From an uncultured Pseudomonadota bacterium (GTDB lineage: Bacteria > Pseudomonadota > Alphaproteobacteria > RF32 > CAG-239), in the NCBI GenBank assembly GCA_902767055.1, contig CACXFX010000037.1:1-6039 (forward strand): DNA of 6,039 bases, read 5' to 3'. Position 1 is the stretch's first letter; every line of letters begins with the position of its first letter. Below, piece by piece: positions 5,700 through 6,039 of this stretch. The notes beneath the pieces were generated by a model that ran no database searches, had not been told where the DNA came from, and saw only the letters and a program-made list of their open reading frames with translations. The position numbers and the translations under genes are program-made.

Positions 5700-6039
5700 C
5701 TACTGACCGACTTTCCGGCTGGTACCGAAGGAGAGGGAAATGGTACTTACCACCATCCATCTGTCGAAGGTATTGCCGGGACGAACGATCGGATTACGTT
5801 CCATACCTACTTTCAGATTAAGAGCGGAACCGGCCCAGAAATAATTGGCCTGTCCGTTTTTCTTAATCCGCATCGGGAACTGGTAACGATATTCCAAACC
5901 GCCACCATAGGTCAAACCGGAGCCTGTGTAGGGGCGCGGCCCGTCTTCACCATCATACTGTTCGGAATCCTTGCCGTGAATGTATCCGACAGATCCATAC
6001 AGATTAAGGCGATTTCTCTGCCACTTATCCTCAAACAAC
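5700..6039 (-). CDS. C-terminal part of a probable outer-membrane beta-barrel protein (5' end outside window)
   Basis: The frame is open to the window edge, so at least 112 C-terminal residues are present and the start is not seen; the TTG at 6038-6036 is not taken as a start. The sequence alternates short aromatic/hydrophobic strands with polar, glycine-rich turns: LNLYGSVGYIHG, GLTYGGGLEYRYQF, YFWAGSALNLKVGMERNP and WMVVSTISLSFG. That pattern is typical of membrane-spanning beta-strands of outer-membrane barrels. The final strand is followed by GTSRKVGQ, so the protein does not end in the terminal phenylalanine or tryptophan common in such proteins. By eye about half its bases are G or C, richer than the neighbouring genes, and it stops with TAG where the other genes use TAA. 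High expression or a different origin could explain this. I do not recognise the specific family; a soluble beta-rich or autotransporter domain remains possible. Confidence 0.6.
   Translation of the reverse strand, partial: LFEDKWQRNRLNLYGSVGYIHGKDSEQYDGEDGPRPYTGSGLTYGGGLEYRYQFPMRIKKNGQANYFWAGSALNLKVGMERNPIVRPGNTFDRWMVVSTISLSFGTSRKVGQ

Noticed and set aside
5566..5760. A 64-codon minus-strand frame crossing the end of the barrel gene and its terminator
   Set aside because: It overlaps the barrel gene in another frame and reads through a terminator hairpin; no ribosome site is visible.
6025..6033. TTATCCTCA, one mismatch from a DnaA box
   Set aside because: It is a single copy inside coding sequence with no cluster, A/T-rich unwinding element or origin context.

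Overview
The window reads as ordinary chromosome from an AT-rich alphaproteobacterium. The evidence is a CckA-type hybrid histidine kinase with the family's distinctive H-box region, an HdaA-type DnaA-related ATPase, a typical HU protein and A/T-biased codon use. No closer placement is possible from sequence alone; an uncultured, perhaps host-associated alphaproteobacterium is a guess. All five clear genes lie on the minus strand, so transcription runs from high to low coordinates.

Layout, in the direction of transcription. The 3' part of a probable outer-membrane beta-barrel gene (6039-5700) enters from the right edge. It is followed by a palindrome and a terminator hairpin (about 5652-5699). 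A gene-free stretch (5405-5699) then holds further inverted repeats and a good sigma-70-like promoter for hup (HU, 5404-5132). The hup gene ends at a clear intrinsic terminator (5067-5104). A second promoter candidate (4997-5025) starts a compact set: pgm (phosphoglucomutase, 4963-3344), cckA (3328-767) and hdaA (761-39). The gaps are 15 and 5 bases with no terminator between them, so the three are probably one operon. The last 38 bases at the left edge may hold either the end of a convergent plus-strand gene or the leader/start of another minus-strand gene.

How the genes work together. In Caulobacter-type cell cycles CckA feeds phosphate through ChpT to CtrA, which holds back replication initiation. 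HdaA with the sliding clamp promotes hydrolysis of DnaA-ATP after initiation. Their adjacency would place two brakes on chromosome replication in one transcript, behind a gene of glucose-phosphate metabolism. HU is a nucleoid protein with its own promoter and terminator.

No previously undescribed multi-gene system is evident. The items most worth a second look are the operon arrangement, a beta-clamp-binding-like motif at the extreme C-terminus of HdaA, and the inverted repeats between the outer-membrane gene and hup.
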